From IMG/VR virus record IMGVR_UViG_3300000477_000001, positions 1 through 54,932 of that record: a stretch of 54,932 nucleotides of DNA, one strand, 5' to 3'. Under the pieces are notes generated by a model. That model had not been told where the DNA came from. It did no database searches and worked only from the letters and a program-made list of their open reading frames with translations. The stretch comes from a virus. Positions within the stretch are counted from its first letter, which is position 1. The number at the start of each line of letters is the position of its first letter. The translations under genes and the position numbers were made by a program. Positions 42,599 through 51,924 of the stretch are shown piece after piece.

Positions 42599-42617
42599 AC
42601 CAATGTACCACATTGGT
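42599..42617 (-). other. Hairpin in the capsid gene leader
   Basis: ACCAATGT/ACATTGGT (8 bp, 3-nt loop) begins 3 nt downstream, on the minus strand, of the TAATATATAGACAG element. It would stand at the 5' end of the capsid mRNA and may stabilise it. The rest of the 224-nt gap holds a CCTC-AAAA-GAGG-like hairpin near 42567-42580 and no gene. Confidence 0.45.
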
Positions 42618-42620
42618 GCT

Positions 42621-42634
42621 CTGTCTATATATTA
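42621..42634 (-). promoter_or_regulatory. TAATATATAGACAG promoter-like element for the capsid gene
   Basis: Read on the minus strand, ACTAATATATAGACAG shares TATAGACA with the plus-strand TATATTATAGACATG elements and with 45136-45149. It is the best candidate start of the capsid transcript. Confidence 0.45.
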
Positions 42635-42662
42635 GTGGGAGCTATTAGAGAAACCCCCCTAA

Positions 42663-43031
42663 TTATTCCTCGTCCAAGTCCTCGTCATGATCATCGGTTA
42701 GATCCATTTCTTCATGCTCTAACCAATCCTCATCGTACTCTACATCTTCCCTTTCAGCGGGGTCGACGTCTTCTAGGTCCATAACCTTGGAGAACCACTC
42801 AAGATCGTTCTCGGTGGCATAATCTAATACAGATTCCACTGCTCGAGTAAGGTCAACCGAATCAACCCTGATCCGATAGACAGCGGGAGGCCTTCCAGCT
42901 CCCCCGCTCATCTCGTTATGGATTCGTTGGATGACCGCATATGCTTGGGCCTCATCTCCGGAGGTGAAACCTTCTTCGGTTCCGTCGACAACGTAAATAG
43001 CCCCTGGGTTACTCTTCCCTTTATATGCCAT
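42663..43031 (-). CDS. Small acidic protein of the head module
   Basis: 122 residues. The last 35 are almost entirely Asp/Glu. By position between scaffold and capsid genes it may be a core or scaffolding component, comparable to T4 gp67/gp68, but no sequence motif proves this. It starts 2 nt after the protease-scaffold stop, so the two are coupled. Confidence 0.6.
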   Translation of the reverse strand: MAYKGKSNPGAIYVVDGTEEGFTSGDEAQAYAVIQRIHNEMSGGAGRPPAVYRIRVDSVDLTRAVESVLDYATENDLEWFSKVMDLEDVDPAEREDVEYDEDWLEHEEMDLTDDHDEDLDEE

Positions 43032-43033
43032 GC

Positions 43034-45100
43034 TTACTCTCCCGCCATCATGGCTTCGTAGATCATTGGATTTTCCATGTCAAGAAGAGTATCAGCACTC
43101 ACATGAGTACGTGAATCAAGGATCCGCATGTATCGGTTCACCGCCTCTTGATAGTTGCTGGCTTCCAAGATCTCCTGACTATATGGAAGGATGGCCGAAC
43201 CATGCTTCTTCAACAGCGAATCAAAGTACTCTTGTACTTCGCGCTTGCTCTCTGAGATGCGCTTGGAGTTAGCTGTCTCCGTGATAGAGCGTGACTGACG
43301 TCGATGCTCTTCTGCGCGATTACCTGCGCCCTTGGCTCCTTCTACCAAGTAACGTACTTCCTCACCCATTGTGGATTCAACGTAATGCGAAGCGTTCTCC
43401 TTGAGCTTCTGAGCCTGTTCCTTGATCTTTTTCGATCGTTGCTTTTCTTGAGCCAGCGCCTCTCTCAATTGAGACTCGCGCTGCTTGGACTCTTTAATGT
43501 AACGTCGTAGAGCATCGTGAGCCTTGGTTAGATCACCTTCCAGCTCCTTAATCCGCTTATCCCGTTTTTGACGTGAGTCCTTCATCTGGGCTCGTAGGGA
43601 TTCTTGAATCTGCTTGTTGCGCTTTTTGAGATTCTCATGAGTCTCGATAGTTGGGCGATTCTTGAGAATCTGGACAGCCTCGACGAACTTCTTAAGGTGC
43701 TCAGCAGTCTTGACTGCGACCTTCTTCCAATCGTAAGAGCTTTCCTTGAGGTTATTCCTCACGGAGCTGAGATTTTTCAACGCACCCTTAAGATCGGCCG
43801 CCGAGATATCTGTACCGAAGATCTCCTTGAATTCCTTACCGGACTCAACCAACTTGTTGATCTCCTCTTCGGTGGCTTCGATCTTGGTTTGAATCTCTTC
43901 CTTTAGCTCCGGGATATCTACATCCTGGAGGTATGTCTGGATCTCTTTGAACTCCGAAAGCCTTTCATGTGGGCTACTCAATTGTGAGGCGCTGTCGATG
44001 AATCGTGTGATATCATCATAGGCTCTTCGCTGTTCAAAGGAGGTCAGGGTAGGCTTGGTTCTTGGTTCCATGGTCTTTCCTTCACTTCCTGTGTCTTTGT
44101 AATCCCGCCGCCGTCGTCCGGGTTCAGTTACTGTTGTTACGTTTTCTGGCGCCTCTGCATAAGCACCCTGAGAATCGACTCCGCCTCCGGCCACAGCAGT
44201 GCCCGCTGCCCCGGCATCACCCCCGCCGTCTCCGGCTTCACGTAGAGAGGTATCCCCGCTTACCCACACAACACGTGGATCAGCGGCTTCATCTGGGGCA
44301 TCATATCCTGCATGAGGATCCTCAGGCAAGTCTGCCTCTTCTCCTTCCAATGGAGGATGCTCTTCAGCTGTGGCTGGCTGCCGCTTATCATCAGCCGGAT
44401 TCAATTTCTGTGCGGCACCAGCATCAATAGCTGCTTCGGAAACCTTCATGTCTCCGAATCCAAATACGTCTTGACTCGGATTTGGTACTAGATCGGCTAC
44501 GCGTTCGATGATGAACTCATCGGGAATTACATCATAGAATTCCATGTAATTGCCATCAACATGTTCGGTCACCTTCTCAAGATCACCAAGCCCTGCTGTT
44601 GAAAGCCCAACTTTTCCGCCGGACTCCAGTATGTCCTCTGCTAGCCTACCCATCTCTCCTACGAAGATGGCATCGGCCCATACAAGTTTGTTGGTCTCAT
44701 CCAACGAGAGGTTGTTCCAGATAACTGCGGAATCCTTGAAAGAAGGATCGGCGCCCTGGGCGGGGTGATCAGCCAACCCTACACAACCTTCCCAGATATC
44801 CCTTTGGTTATTGATGACCTTCTCCCACAGATCCTTTGAATATCTCCGTCGGTTCTGGTTGATGAAGTCAAAACGGCTGATGGGTAGTCGCCATTTATTC
44901 TTCCCGATGTTCTCTCTGATAATTGAGTTGGCCTTTTCTTTCAGCTCTTTAGTAACCTTACCTCCGTTGGCCATATGAGATGCTACAGATTCGGCAATCT
45001 CTTGCCGGTCTGCATCTGACAGGCTTCGCGATTGCTTGATGGCCTGTGCCTTGGTTAAGGTAATGTTTTCATAAAGTCTTTGCTTCGCCATAGTAGACAT
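43034..45100 (-). CDS. Prohead protease fused to a scaffold-like coiled coil (T4 gp21 + gp22-like)
   Basis: The first about 220 residues resemble the T4 prohead protease: NQNRRRYSKDLW, then GLADHP with H112, IWNNLSLDETNKLVWADAIFV, and GGKVGLSTAG with S167 as candidate nucleophile. A Pro/Gly/Glu-rich linker (about 225-345) follows. Then come some 300 residues of Lys/Glu-rich coiled coil typical of scaffold cores. In T4 these are two genes; here they are one frame of 688 codons. An ATG at 45091 is an alternative start. The scaffold part is expected to be cut by its own protease during maturation. Confidence 0.8.
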   Translation of the reverse strand: MSTMAKQRLYENITLTKAQAIKQSRSLSDADRQEIAESVASHMANGGKVTKELKEKANSIIRENIGKNKWRLPISRFDFINQNRRRYSKDLWEKVINNQRDIWEGCVGLADHPAQGADPSFKDSAVIWNNLSLDETNKLVWADAIFVGEMGRLAEDILESGGKVGLSTAGLGDLEKVTEHVDGNYMEFYDVIPDEFIIERVADLVPNPSQDVFGFGDMKVSEAAIDAGAAQKLNPADDKRQPATAEEHPPLEGEEADLPEDPHAGYDAPDEAADPRVVWVSGDTSLREAGDGGGDAGAAGTAVAGGGVDSQGAYAEAPENVTTVTEPGRRRRDYKDTGSEGKTMEPRTKPTLTSFEQRRAYDDITRFIDSASQLSSPHERLSEFKEIQTYLQDVDIPELKEEIQTKIEATEEEINKLVESGKEFKEIFGTDISAADLKGALKNLSSVRNNLKESSYDWKKVAVKTAEHLKKFVEAVQILKNRPTIETHENLKKRNKQIQESLRAQMKDSRQKRDKRIKELEGDLTKAHDALRRYIKESKQRESQLREALAQEKQRSKKIKEQAQKLKENASHYVESTMGEEVRYLVEGAKGAGNRAEEHRRQSRSITETANSKRISESKREVQEYFDSLLKKHGSAILPYSQEILEASNYQEAVNRYMRILDSRTHVSADTLLDMENPMIYEAMMAGE

Positions 45101-45135
45101 GTCCTTGTTTTGAGCAACTTGAGAGTTGCGATTTG

Positions 45136-45149
45136 TGTCTATAAATTAG
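45136..45149 (-). promoter_or_regulatory. TAATTTATAGACAC promoter-like element
   Basis: Read on the minus strand, ACTAATTTATAGACACAAAT lies 36 nt before ATG 45100. It combines the ACTAATT gap motif with the TATAGACA core. Confidence 0.45.
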
Positions 45150-45169
45150 TATACAAACACGTTCACCCT

Positions 45170-47197
45170 TTATCCCTGAATTACCTTCCCCTGTTCCTCT
45201 CGCGCATGTAGTACAGCATCGAATACGAACTTGAGGGGCCCTTCTTTGTTGGCGGGTAGATCAGTTATACGATAATGCTTCCCTTGACTAGATCCTTCTG
45301 TTAGCTGGAACCTAACTGCGGTCTTCAGTAGCACATCTCCGCGGATTTTCTTATAGTTCTCCACAATCTTCTGATTGGTTTTTGGGTCTCGTCTCTTCTC
45401 ATGAAGGACGCTTGCTTGTAAGTAATCCCGTAAAGAGCTTTCAGCAAACAGATCCGCCATGTCGCCTTCTTCTGCGCCCTCCTCTTCTTCTGGGGCCTCT
45501 TGAGTGAATAAATTGGGATTCCTCTTACGAATGATGGCCATCCACTTCTCAAGGTCCTTACCTTCAACGAAGCTCATCTTCAATAGGATGTCCTTAACCA
45601 CCTCAAAAGGCAGTGGCCCATCAACACCCATGATGTTACTGATGGTATCGATGACCTCTGTAGCGAGGTTCAATGAGGAGCTCTTGGCCTGCTGTCGTGT
45701 TTCATCGACCTCGGCGTTAGGGAAGTTCATACTCAGTTTGAAGGGTTCTCGGTGATCATACTCTCCAGTAATAGCATAATGCAGCCTGAAGATGTCTGCT
45801 AGGCCTTCCAAGTAAGCCGATTGTAGGTTGTAGATTCGTCGGGCGAAAGGCTTATGCTGTTCTACCAACGAGATCCCTGAGTTACCGAACCCACCCCATT
45901 CCTGTACAAGGTATCCCTTAGGAGCCCCGCTTGCAATGGCTACTCTGTCAGTGAGCAGCTCAATGTCTCCTACAAAGTCCAGTTCCACTCTACTCTCGTG
46001 AATATTCAACCCCATCAAACCCTCTGGAGTCCATACAGTAGACATAAGAGTATAAGGGTCAGCTGCAATGTCGGGCATCTCATACCCCTGACCTTCATAC
46101 ATTTCCCGTACGCGATTGATGCGGTCAAACTGATCAGCTTCATTCATTCCTTGAGTGGTCTTTACCTGCATCTCTCTTACAGGGAAGCTCATGATACGAG
46201 CCATGGCTTGTAAGATGTATGCACTAGACATTTGTTTGAAGGGCGCAAGCGCTCGTACAAAGCTGCTCTTACCCATTGGGAAGAATTCACTCCGGCCAGG
46301 ATTCAATCGAAAATGATACACACTCCAAGGCGGTACTAGGGTGCCGCCTACGTCATATCCGAACAGGTAGGTATCGAACATGTCAGAGAAGTCTTGTATC
46401 TGGTTGGATTCAATGGTCTGTAGGAGCTGTTTGATCTTGGCATCCCTATGTCGATAGCTATCCCAAGACTTGTGAAGGTCCTCCAACCTCTCTTTCACCT
46501 CCAGAGGGTTGAATTCCAATCGCTCGCGAAGCAACCGAGGATGTACGGGCTTAACCCCTACAATCCCGCGCTCCGTTACCTTCAATCCCCATAGAGCATC
46601 TCCATAGAACCCTATGTTGAAGATGGTATCACAACTTCGTCCCTGATCCACATTCCACTGATTAAGCAGTGAATACATGTGCTGGGTCTGCTCATCACTG
46701 GAGGCTTCAATAGAGATAATGTTGTCCTGCTGGTCAATTTGGGTAGCCTCATCTGCTTGCATGTCTGCGACCGCTGAGATAAATGGGTCATTCAAGTACA
46801 TGAAGTCCAAGGAGTTATACCGGTCCTGTTTCTCCCGTAAAGTCTCCTGAGTCTCATGTGTATCAGACACATAGGCATTGAATAGTTTGCCTAACTCCCC
46901 GCTTAGCGCTTGTGGGATACTTCGGATCTCACCAGTACGAGGATCTCGAAAATCCTTTAGCTTCTCTATATCACTCGCGCGCCCTGAAGACCCCAAGCCG
47001 TGGACAAAGGCGTTTTGTCCACTACTTCGAGGCTTAACCCTAATACCAAAGAGCCCTAACAATCGATCGCCGAAAGGCCTTCGTGCAGTAGATTGTGCTT
47101 GAGCCTTGCGAGCCATAGCTAAGGCTTTGTTGTAGTAGTCCCGAGTAACCGCTTGCCCCGGGGCTTGTAGATTCTGTTGTCTGTTGATATCACTCAT
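45170..47197 (-). CDS. Portal protein (T4 gp20-like)
   Basis: A 675-residue portal vertex protein, the dodecameric DNA gate where packaging starts. The central region carries portal landmarks: a long helical clip/stem segment around YNSLDFMYLNDPFISAVADMQ, FNIGFYGDALWGLK, and PPWSVYHFRLNPGRSEFFPMGKS. Its position upstream of protease, scaffold and capsid genes is as in T4. Start ATG 47197 lies 4 nt after the stop of the preceding small gene and has no strong ribosome site, so coupling is likely. Confidence 0.88.
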   Translation of the reverse strand: MSDINRQQNLQAPGQAVTRDYYNKALAMARKAQAQSTARRPFGDRLLGLFGIRVKPRSSGQNAFVHGLGSSGRASDIEKLKDFRDPRTGEIRSIPQALSGELGKLFNAYVSDTHETQETLREKQDRYNSLDFMYLNDPFISAVADMQADEATQIDQQDNIISIEASSDEQTQHMYSLLNQWNVDQGRSCDTIFNIGFYGDALWGLKVTERGIVGVKPVHPRLLRERLEFNPLEVKERLEDLHKSWDSYRHRDAKIKQLLQTIESNQIQDFSDMFDTYLFGYDVGGTLVPPWSVYHFRLNPGRSEFFPMGKSSFVRALAPFKQMSSAYILQAMARIMSFPVREMQVKTTQGMNEADQFDRINRVREMYEGQGYEMPDIAADPYTLMSTVWTPEGLMGLNIHESRVELDFVGDIELLTDRVAIASGAPKGYLVQEWGGFGNSGISLVEQHKPFARRIYNLQSAYLEGLADIFRLHYAITGEYDHREPFKLSMNFPNAEVDETRQQAKSSSLNLATEVIDTISNIMGVDGPLPFEVVKDILLKMSFVEGKDLEKWMAIIRKRNPNLFTQEAPEEEEGAEEGDMADLFAESSLRDYLQASVLHEKRRDPKTNQKIVENYKKIRGDVLLKTAVRFQLTEGSSQGKHYRITDLPANKEGPLKFVFDAVLHAREEQGKVIQG

Positions 47198-47201
47198 ATG
47201 T

Positions 47202-47471
47202 TTACCAATTCGTCTTCTGGGTTCCGTTCATCATCTTTTTCGCCGAATCGTAGGTCTCAGAATGATCATTCGCTGCCCTCATATAGAACGGTATTATAGA
47301 GAAGGACGCGGCGAAGTTTTTGTAAGCCAACTTACCTGTGGGTGTATATACAAACTTAGGAGGGGAATCTCCCGTAGGCACCTCCAGTATTACTACCTCA
47401 CCTGTCTCTCGACAGATGTACTCATGCTCCCACATCACTCTGTCTTCTGGTTTTACTTCGGTCTTACCCAT
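47202..47471 (-). CDS. Hypothetical protein
   Basis: A 89-residue unrecognised protein placed between the nuclease and portal genes. ATG 47471 follows taggagga at ideal spacing. It overlaps the nuclease stop by 8 nt. The N-terminal half has a strand-rich, CRETGE-containing segment; a structural role is possible. Confidence 0.65.
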   Translation of the reverse strand: MGKTEVKPEDRVMWEHEYICRETGEVVILEVPTGDSPPKFVYTPTGKLAYKNFAASFSIIPFYMRAANDHSETYDSAKKMMNGTQKTNW

Positions 47472-47940
47472 TTGCACTCCTCCTAAGAGTTTCTATTGTT
47501 ATAGGCTCGAAGGCCTTTACCCTATCCTTTGAGATGCCAGTGTATGGCAGTGCTTGTAACATCTGTTGAGTGACAGATGTAAGATTGTCTTTCTCGTAAG
47601 CCTCTTTTAACGTGCTATACGGGAAAGTATAGACTTGAGACTTACGAGGCACGAAGCAACATAAAATCACCCATAGCTCGGGGGGATTGCTTACCTGTGA
47701 AAAGGTATCAAAGGTCTCCATCTGATGACCACGCGTGCCTTCAAACACCTCTTTCAGGTTGAAAGCATACACACCCTTCATTGCTTTGCCTTCCCAGAAC
47801 ACCAACCGACCTTCGTAGATACCAATGCCATCGAAAGGTCTTCGTTGAGCTTGACCTCCAGCTACATCACTGATCTTGTATCCGTATCCGTGTCCTTCCA
47901 GAGTCTTCTTAACTATGGTATTGAATCGTGTCTCTTTCAC
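47464..47940 (-). CDS. RecU/Hjc-like PD-(D/E)xK nuclease, possible Holliday junction resolvase
   Basis: A 158-residue nuclease. RPFDGIGIYEGRLVFWEGKAM gives D37, E50 and K52, the PD...(E)xK site typical of small resolvases such as RecU and Hjc. A packaging phage needs an enzyme to resolve branches, and it lies next to the portal gene. I start it at GTG 47940. The frame is open 25 codons further, but that part crosses an ACTAATTAGT palindrome and has a hydrophobic composition unlike the family. The GTG immediately follows the palindrome and has no ribosome site. Confidence 0.7.
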   Translation of the reverse strand: MKETRFNTIVKKTLEGHGYGYKISDVAGGQAQRRPFDGIGIYEGRLVFWEGKAMKGVYAFNLKEVFEGTRGHQMETFDTFSQVSNPPELWVILCCFVPRKSQVYTFPYSTLKEAYEKDNLTSVTQQMLQALPYTGISKDRVKAFEPITIETLRRSANG

Positions 47941-47950
47941 ACTAATTAGT
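47941..47950. promoter_or_regulatory. ACTAATTAGT gap motif between divergent units
   Basis: A full palindrome touching the GTG start of the minus-strand nuclease and lying 58 nt before the plus-strand gene at 48009. Confidence 0.4.
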
Positions 47951-48008
47951 GATAATGCAAAGAACACTGAGATTGACTCAGTGGACAGACAAGTAAGGAG
48001 ACTTAGAT

Positions 48009-48380
48009 ATGGCATTTCTTAATCATGATGTTCTTGACGATGGACTTCGAGTACTGACCACTTACGTAAACCGCGTGGACATTTGCTCTCAGCTTCCTTC
48101 AAACTACGGAGAAGCAACGAGCGACTATTCATTAGGTCGTTACGTAGGGCATAGTGTAGGAGATCCCGAGCCAGGTGATCCCAATGGTCGTCAAGTGGAA
48201 TCTGCGGCTGTTGAAGACGGAAGCGTTACAGATACTGGCGAAGCCACTCATTATGCTTTGGTTGATACAAACAACACCCGGCTTCTGGCAGCAGGTAGTC
48301 TGACTAACCCGCAGGTGGTGACAGATGGAAACGATTTCACCCTGACACCATTCACAATCCGTATTCCGGATGCTCAGTAA
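48009..48380 (+). CDS. Virion-associated protein, common phage type
   Basis: 123 residues. The course (AFLNHDVLDDGLRVL, then DICSQLP, ATSDYSLGR, TATHYALVD-like ATHYALVDTNNTRLL, and FTIRIPD at the end) is that of a small conserved family found near head and tail genes of many phages. It is probably a capsid decoration or neck component. Ribosome site aaggaga. It opens the plus-strand structural series. Confidence 0.65.
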   Translation: MAFLNHDVLDDGLRVLTTYVNRVDICSQLPSNYGEATSDYSLGRYVGHSVGDPEPGDPNGRQVESAAVEDGSVTDTGEATHYALVDTNNTRLLAAGSLTNPQVVTDGNDFTLTPFTIRIPDAQ

Positions 48381-48405
48381 GCCTAGACTTACTTGAGGAG
48401 GTTAT

Positions 48406-48903
48406 ATGACTAAAAACGAACTACTACAGGATCTCGCTGGGCGCTCTTTTATCAAAGCTGTTGGAGATCCCGTTCTTAGGGAAGTCAAAGATGTGGGTGC
48501 TACTTGGTATACTGTCAATGTAGCTGAAACCTTCCAAAATACCGCGGTATTCCGGAACATAGACTTCTACGTATTCGATGAGGGGGGACCAGAAGAAGAG
48601 GCCTATTACAAGGATCAAGACCCTAAGATGAATGTGGCTCCCTCAGCATTTTCTGATAAGATACGGACCGAGTTCTTTACTGATCCAGACATTAAGGCTT
48701 GGAACATTCGGACCTCAGACGAATACCATAAGGCCGCGATCGTAGAGGCACTGATTGAAGATCCAGAGGACCCAGAGGCTGTTACACCTACATTGTTTTT
48801 GGTAGGAGAACACCCTGAAACTGAGGAGCTGGTGCGCATTAGGATATCAGGAATCTCTACAGACGTTATCGCGCAAACGGCCAATCTTCCTATGGTAAGA
48901 TAA
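48406..48903 (+). CDS. Hypothetical structural-region protein
   Basis: 165 residues, acidic, strand-rich at the start and end, not recognised. It has a gaggagg site and lies between two virion-type genes, so a structural role is likely by position only. Confidence 0.65.
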   Translation: MTKNELLQDLAGRSFIKAVGDPVLREVKDVGATWYTVNVAETFQNTAVFRNIDFYVFDEGGPEEEAYYKDQDPKMNVAPSAFSDKIRTEFFTDPDIKAWNIRTSDEYHKAAIVEALIEDPEDPEAVTPTLFLVGEHPETEELVRIRISGISTDVIAQTANLPMVR

Positions 48904-48915
48904 AAAGGATAGGGC

Positions 48916-51912
48916 ATGGCCCAGTTTGGAACATCTTTTACATGGCCATATAAGATAAGACTCACCATTCGGCCGGAGTACGTACCGGCCGATTTTAATG
49001 ATTGGACTCTGGTCTTTGACCAAGATTTCAATCCTATCTTCCAAGAACCTGATAGCCCTCTTGCACTTAATGGTCCTCGTCCTATGGGGCCCCATGGAGG
49101 AGATATACGCTTCTCCTTGGATAAAGAGGGCGAACAACGTCTACCTTGCCACATACGAGAGGCCACGTTAGCTGAAGATCCGGCTGATGCCCGGTTTGAG
49201 GTAGCCGTTAAACTTCCATTTGTTAGCTCCTCTAATCTCAATATCATTTGGATGTGGTGGGGAGTGCCGGATGTCACACAACCATCTCCCGCAGGGGAAT
49301 TCGGGCAATTCAATACTTATCGAGAATCCGCATATGCTTATATCCCCGATGCTTATGTTGATGATGTAACTGATCCTGAAAATAGTCCGATAGTAGATAC
49401 TCAAGGAGGATTAGTTCTAACTCCAGATGAAGGTTTAGTAGGCCCCTCTCTTGACTCGACAACAAACACAGGACAAATAAGATACACTCCTGAGCGAAAT
49501 ATAATGGGGACTGCCTTCACTACTATCTTTGGGTATTACAAGAGAGGCAAAGGTGGAGGTGATAGAGGCTCCTTCTTAGGAGAAAATGCCAATAATCGGT
49601 TTGGCCATAGAACCACCGCCGGCGACGAATCTCTACATTTAATTGTAGCCGGCACCACTCGCACACAAACGCCTCAACTTCCCAATAATGAATGGCATGC
49701 GGTTGCTGTAAAGCGTGACGGAACAACATGGACCTCTCGGGCCAATAGAGTAGCTGGTACCACTGGAAGTAGCACTACAGTATACCCTGTTGATGCAACC
49801 ATCGGTATGGGTACCACAGCTAACCGTGCTCCTGACGGCATTATCGATGAATATCAAATATATACTGAGGCCCTTTCAGATACATATATCGATGTCACTC
49901 AAGACAACCTGCTAAACACTGATGCCCCCAGAGGTATCTTGACTTGGGGTTATGTCTTTTATCCAGAAGACATTACCACTGGTGAGCCAGAGGTCAACTC
50001 CCCTACTATTCATCAGACTCATCATCTAGGCACAGAGAACATTGAGACAAATCACCCTAGGGTAAACGATGCTGTTCTTGAAGCTGAAAGATTATTTATA
50101 CCCGAAAATCTAAGAACAGGTCCTCCGGAAATAGAAGGAGCCACGCTTATATATACCAATCATCTTGAAGCTGATGACTTGGTAGGACCAGCGCCTGTAT
50201 TGCAGGAGACCATTCTTCTCTTACAGATTCATCGTTTAACATCTACTCCTATACAGACAGATGCTCCAGAGCTTGATGAGTCGATTATCCATCAAACACA
50301 TAACATCGTGAAGGAGCAGTTAGCAGGAAGCACCCCTGTTCTTGAAGACTCATTCATACATCAAACTCACAACATTATCAAAGAGCAATTCGTTGGTCCT
50401 ACACCTGAATTAGACGATGCCTTTATAGGTAAGGGACATTTGGTAATGCCAGAAGACCTAACAGGACCAATTCCTGTTGTTGGGTCTCCCGCTTTCAAAG
50501 GTATTCATAACTTCGGTGCTTTCGATCTTTGGACTACTCCAACAATATGGATGCCGGAGCTAGGACGACCTGTCTTCCGAGAACGACATAACTTCGTACC
50601 TCAAGACATAGCCACTCCTCCACCGTCTAAGATCGTTGGTGTGAAGGTATTCATTTATCTGCATCCGGAAGAGAATGAAATAATAGCCGGAGTACCAGAG
50701 GTAAATGATGCAGACAACAGACAGCTGCATAAGGTACGCCATGATCAGACGACTATGCCTACCCCTGACTTGGGAACAGCGGGCATCACTCAAACCCATA
50801 GAGGAATACGGCCAAGAGACCTTCCGCGGTACTTGATATTCCAAGGACATGTGTACGAACCTAAGTTCACAGATCCAACTCTAAACTCAACTCATGAAAT
50901 ACTTGCGGACGATCTAATCGGGCAAGCTCCGGAGGTCAATGATGCCACCCTAACGGTTGTATTCAACTTCGATGGTGACAACATTGTAGGAGAGGCCCCT
51001 GTAGTAGGTGAAAGCGATCTCACTGAAAGATATGTGTTCTTCACTGAGGGTATCACAGGCGAGGCTGCAGTAGTAAATGAAAGTGAGATTTCTCAAACAC
51101 ATGTACTGGCCTTAGAGGATCTTGAAGGGGCAATGCCGTTTATTGACACATCGTTCCTAATTCAAGATCATGTGTTCGGCGGTGATGGTATCACAGCCTC
51201 ACCTCCAGTACTTGGTGAACCAGAATTGGTAATGTCTGTAAGCTATATAGCTGCAGACATCTTTACCGACGAACCTGTTGTAGGTGAATCGATCATTGAC
51301 CAGATTCATAACTTGGCCGCAGATCAGCAGTCGTCTCCTTCACCGATACTTGGGGACTCAGTACTCTTCATCAAAGAAACTCAGGAGCTAATAGCAATGA
51401 GCTTTAGGACAGGATTCCCCGTAGTAAATAGAACAGGTATCAACGGATTTGATGAGCCGCCTCCTATTGAAGCCCCGAACGCTGGAGTAGGAACAGAAGG
51501 TATTACCTTATCAAGGGACGCCCAGATTATTCGGCAGCTTGGATATCTCCGAAGATACTCACCAACACAGATACGTGATGCGTGGCATAATACAGGTCAA
51601 CGCATGGCCACTCCTCATACCCCAGTATACGGAGGTGGTGGACTCTTCAAAGTCAATGATATCAATTCTTCAATGAATGGAGCTATCCTCCTATTCTTGG
51701 CCCCTCGCTTCACACCTGTTGATTGGAGCAAGTATGAGATCACCGGAAGGATGGGAGCCCCCTATCCACGTAATAAGGAAACGGGTACTCGATTGATGCG
51801 AGCTTACGTACTGCTTACCCCAGATGAGGTACAAGCTATTGAAGAGGATGTGGATGCTGATTTCGAGGCCTTCTACGTACGAAGAAAGCGCATACCACTA
51901 ATTACTGAATAA
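48916..51912 (+). CDS. Large virion protein with LamG-like domain and tandem repeats
   Basis: 998 residues. The N-terminal about 120 form one domain (RPEYVPADFNDWTLVFD). Residues about 150-335 resemble a concanavalin/LamG fold, with FTTIFGYYKRG, NNEWHAVAVKRDGTTW and IIDEYQIYTEALS as its usual strands. Residues about 345-820 are some twenty degenerate repeats of about 23 residues. The last 150 residues form a separate domain (NTGQRMATPHTPVYGGGG). The LamG domain suggests carbohydrate binding, so this may be a tail fibre, baseplate or head-fibre protein. A membrane anchor is not present. Confidence 0.75.
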   Translation: MAQFGTSFTWPYKIRLTIRPEYVPADFNDWTLVFDQDFNPIFQEPDSPLALNGPRPMGPHGGDIRFSLDKEGEQRLPCHIREATLAEDPADARFEVAVKLPFVSSSNLNIIWMWWGVPDVTQPSPAGEFGQFNTYRESAYAYIPDAYVDDVTDPENSPIVDTQGGLVLTPDEGLVGPSLDSTTNTGQIRYTPERNIMGTAFTTIFGYYKRGKGGGDRGSFLGENANNRFGHRTTAGDESLHLIVAGTTRTQTPQLPNNEWHAVAVKRDGTTWTSRANRVAGTTGSSTTVYPVDATIGMGTTANRAPDGIIDEYQIYTEALSDTYIDVTQDNLLNTDAPRGILTWGYVFYPEDITTGEPEVNSPTIHQTHHLGTENIETNHPRVNDAVLEAERLFIPENLRTGPPEIEGATLIYTNHLEADDLVGPAPVLQETILLLQIHRLTSTPIQTDAPELDESIIHQTHNIVKEQLAGSTPVLEDSFIHQTHNIIKEQFVGPTPELDDAFIGKGHLVMPEDLTGPIPVVGSPAFKGIHNFGAFDLWTTPTIWMPELGRPVFRERHNFVPQDIATPPPSKIVGVKVFIYLHPEENEIIAGVPEVNDADNRQLHKVRHDQTTMPTPDLGTAGITQTHRGIRPRDLPRYLIFQGHVYEPKFTDPTLNSTHEILADDLIGQAPEVNDATLTVVFNFDGDNIVGEAPVVGESDLTERYVFFTEGITGEAAVVNESEISQTHVLALEDLEGAMPFIDTSFLIQDHVFGGDGITASPPVLGEPELVMSVSYIAADIFTDEPVVGESIIDQIHNLAADQQSSPSPILGDSVLFIKETQELIAMSFRTGFPVVNRTGINGFDEPPPIEAPNAGVGTEGITLSRDAQIIRQLGYLRRYSPTQIRDAWHNTGQRMATPHTPVYGGGGLFKVNDINSSMNGAILLFLAPRFTPVDWSKYEITGRMGAPYPRNKETGTRLMRAYVLLTPDEVQAIEEDVDADFEAFYVRRKRIPLITE
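49960..51380 (+). repeat. Tandem degenerate protein repeats (about 23 residues each)
   Basis: Each unit reads roughly QTHNL-x(4)-DL-x-G-x-x-PVL-x-DS-x-I. Clear copies include HQTHHLGTENIETNHPRVND, HQTHNIVKEQLAGSTPVLED and HQTHNIIKEQFVGPTPELDD, and later more diverged ones such as FNFDGDNIVGEAPVVGESDL. The repeats are similar in protein but much less in DNA, so they are old rather than recently duplicated. They probably form an extended rod. Confidence 0.8.
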
Positions 51913-51924
51913 GGTAACCTGACT

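Noticed and set aside
44062-44430. Plus-strand open frame within the protease-scaffold gene
   Set aside because: It is a shadow frame opposite the Pro/Gly-rich linker, with biased His/Leu/Pro composition and no ribosome site.
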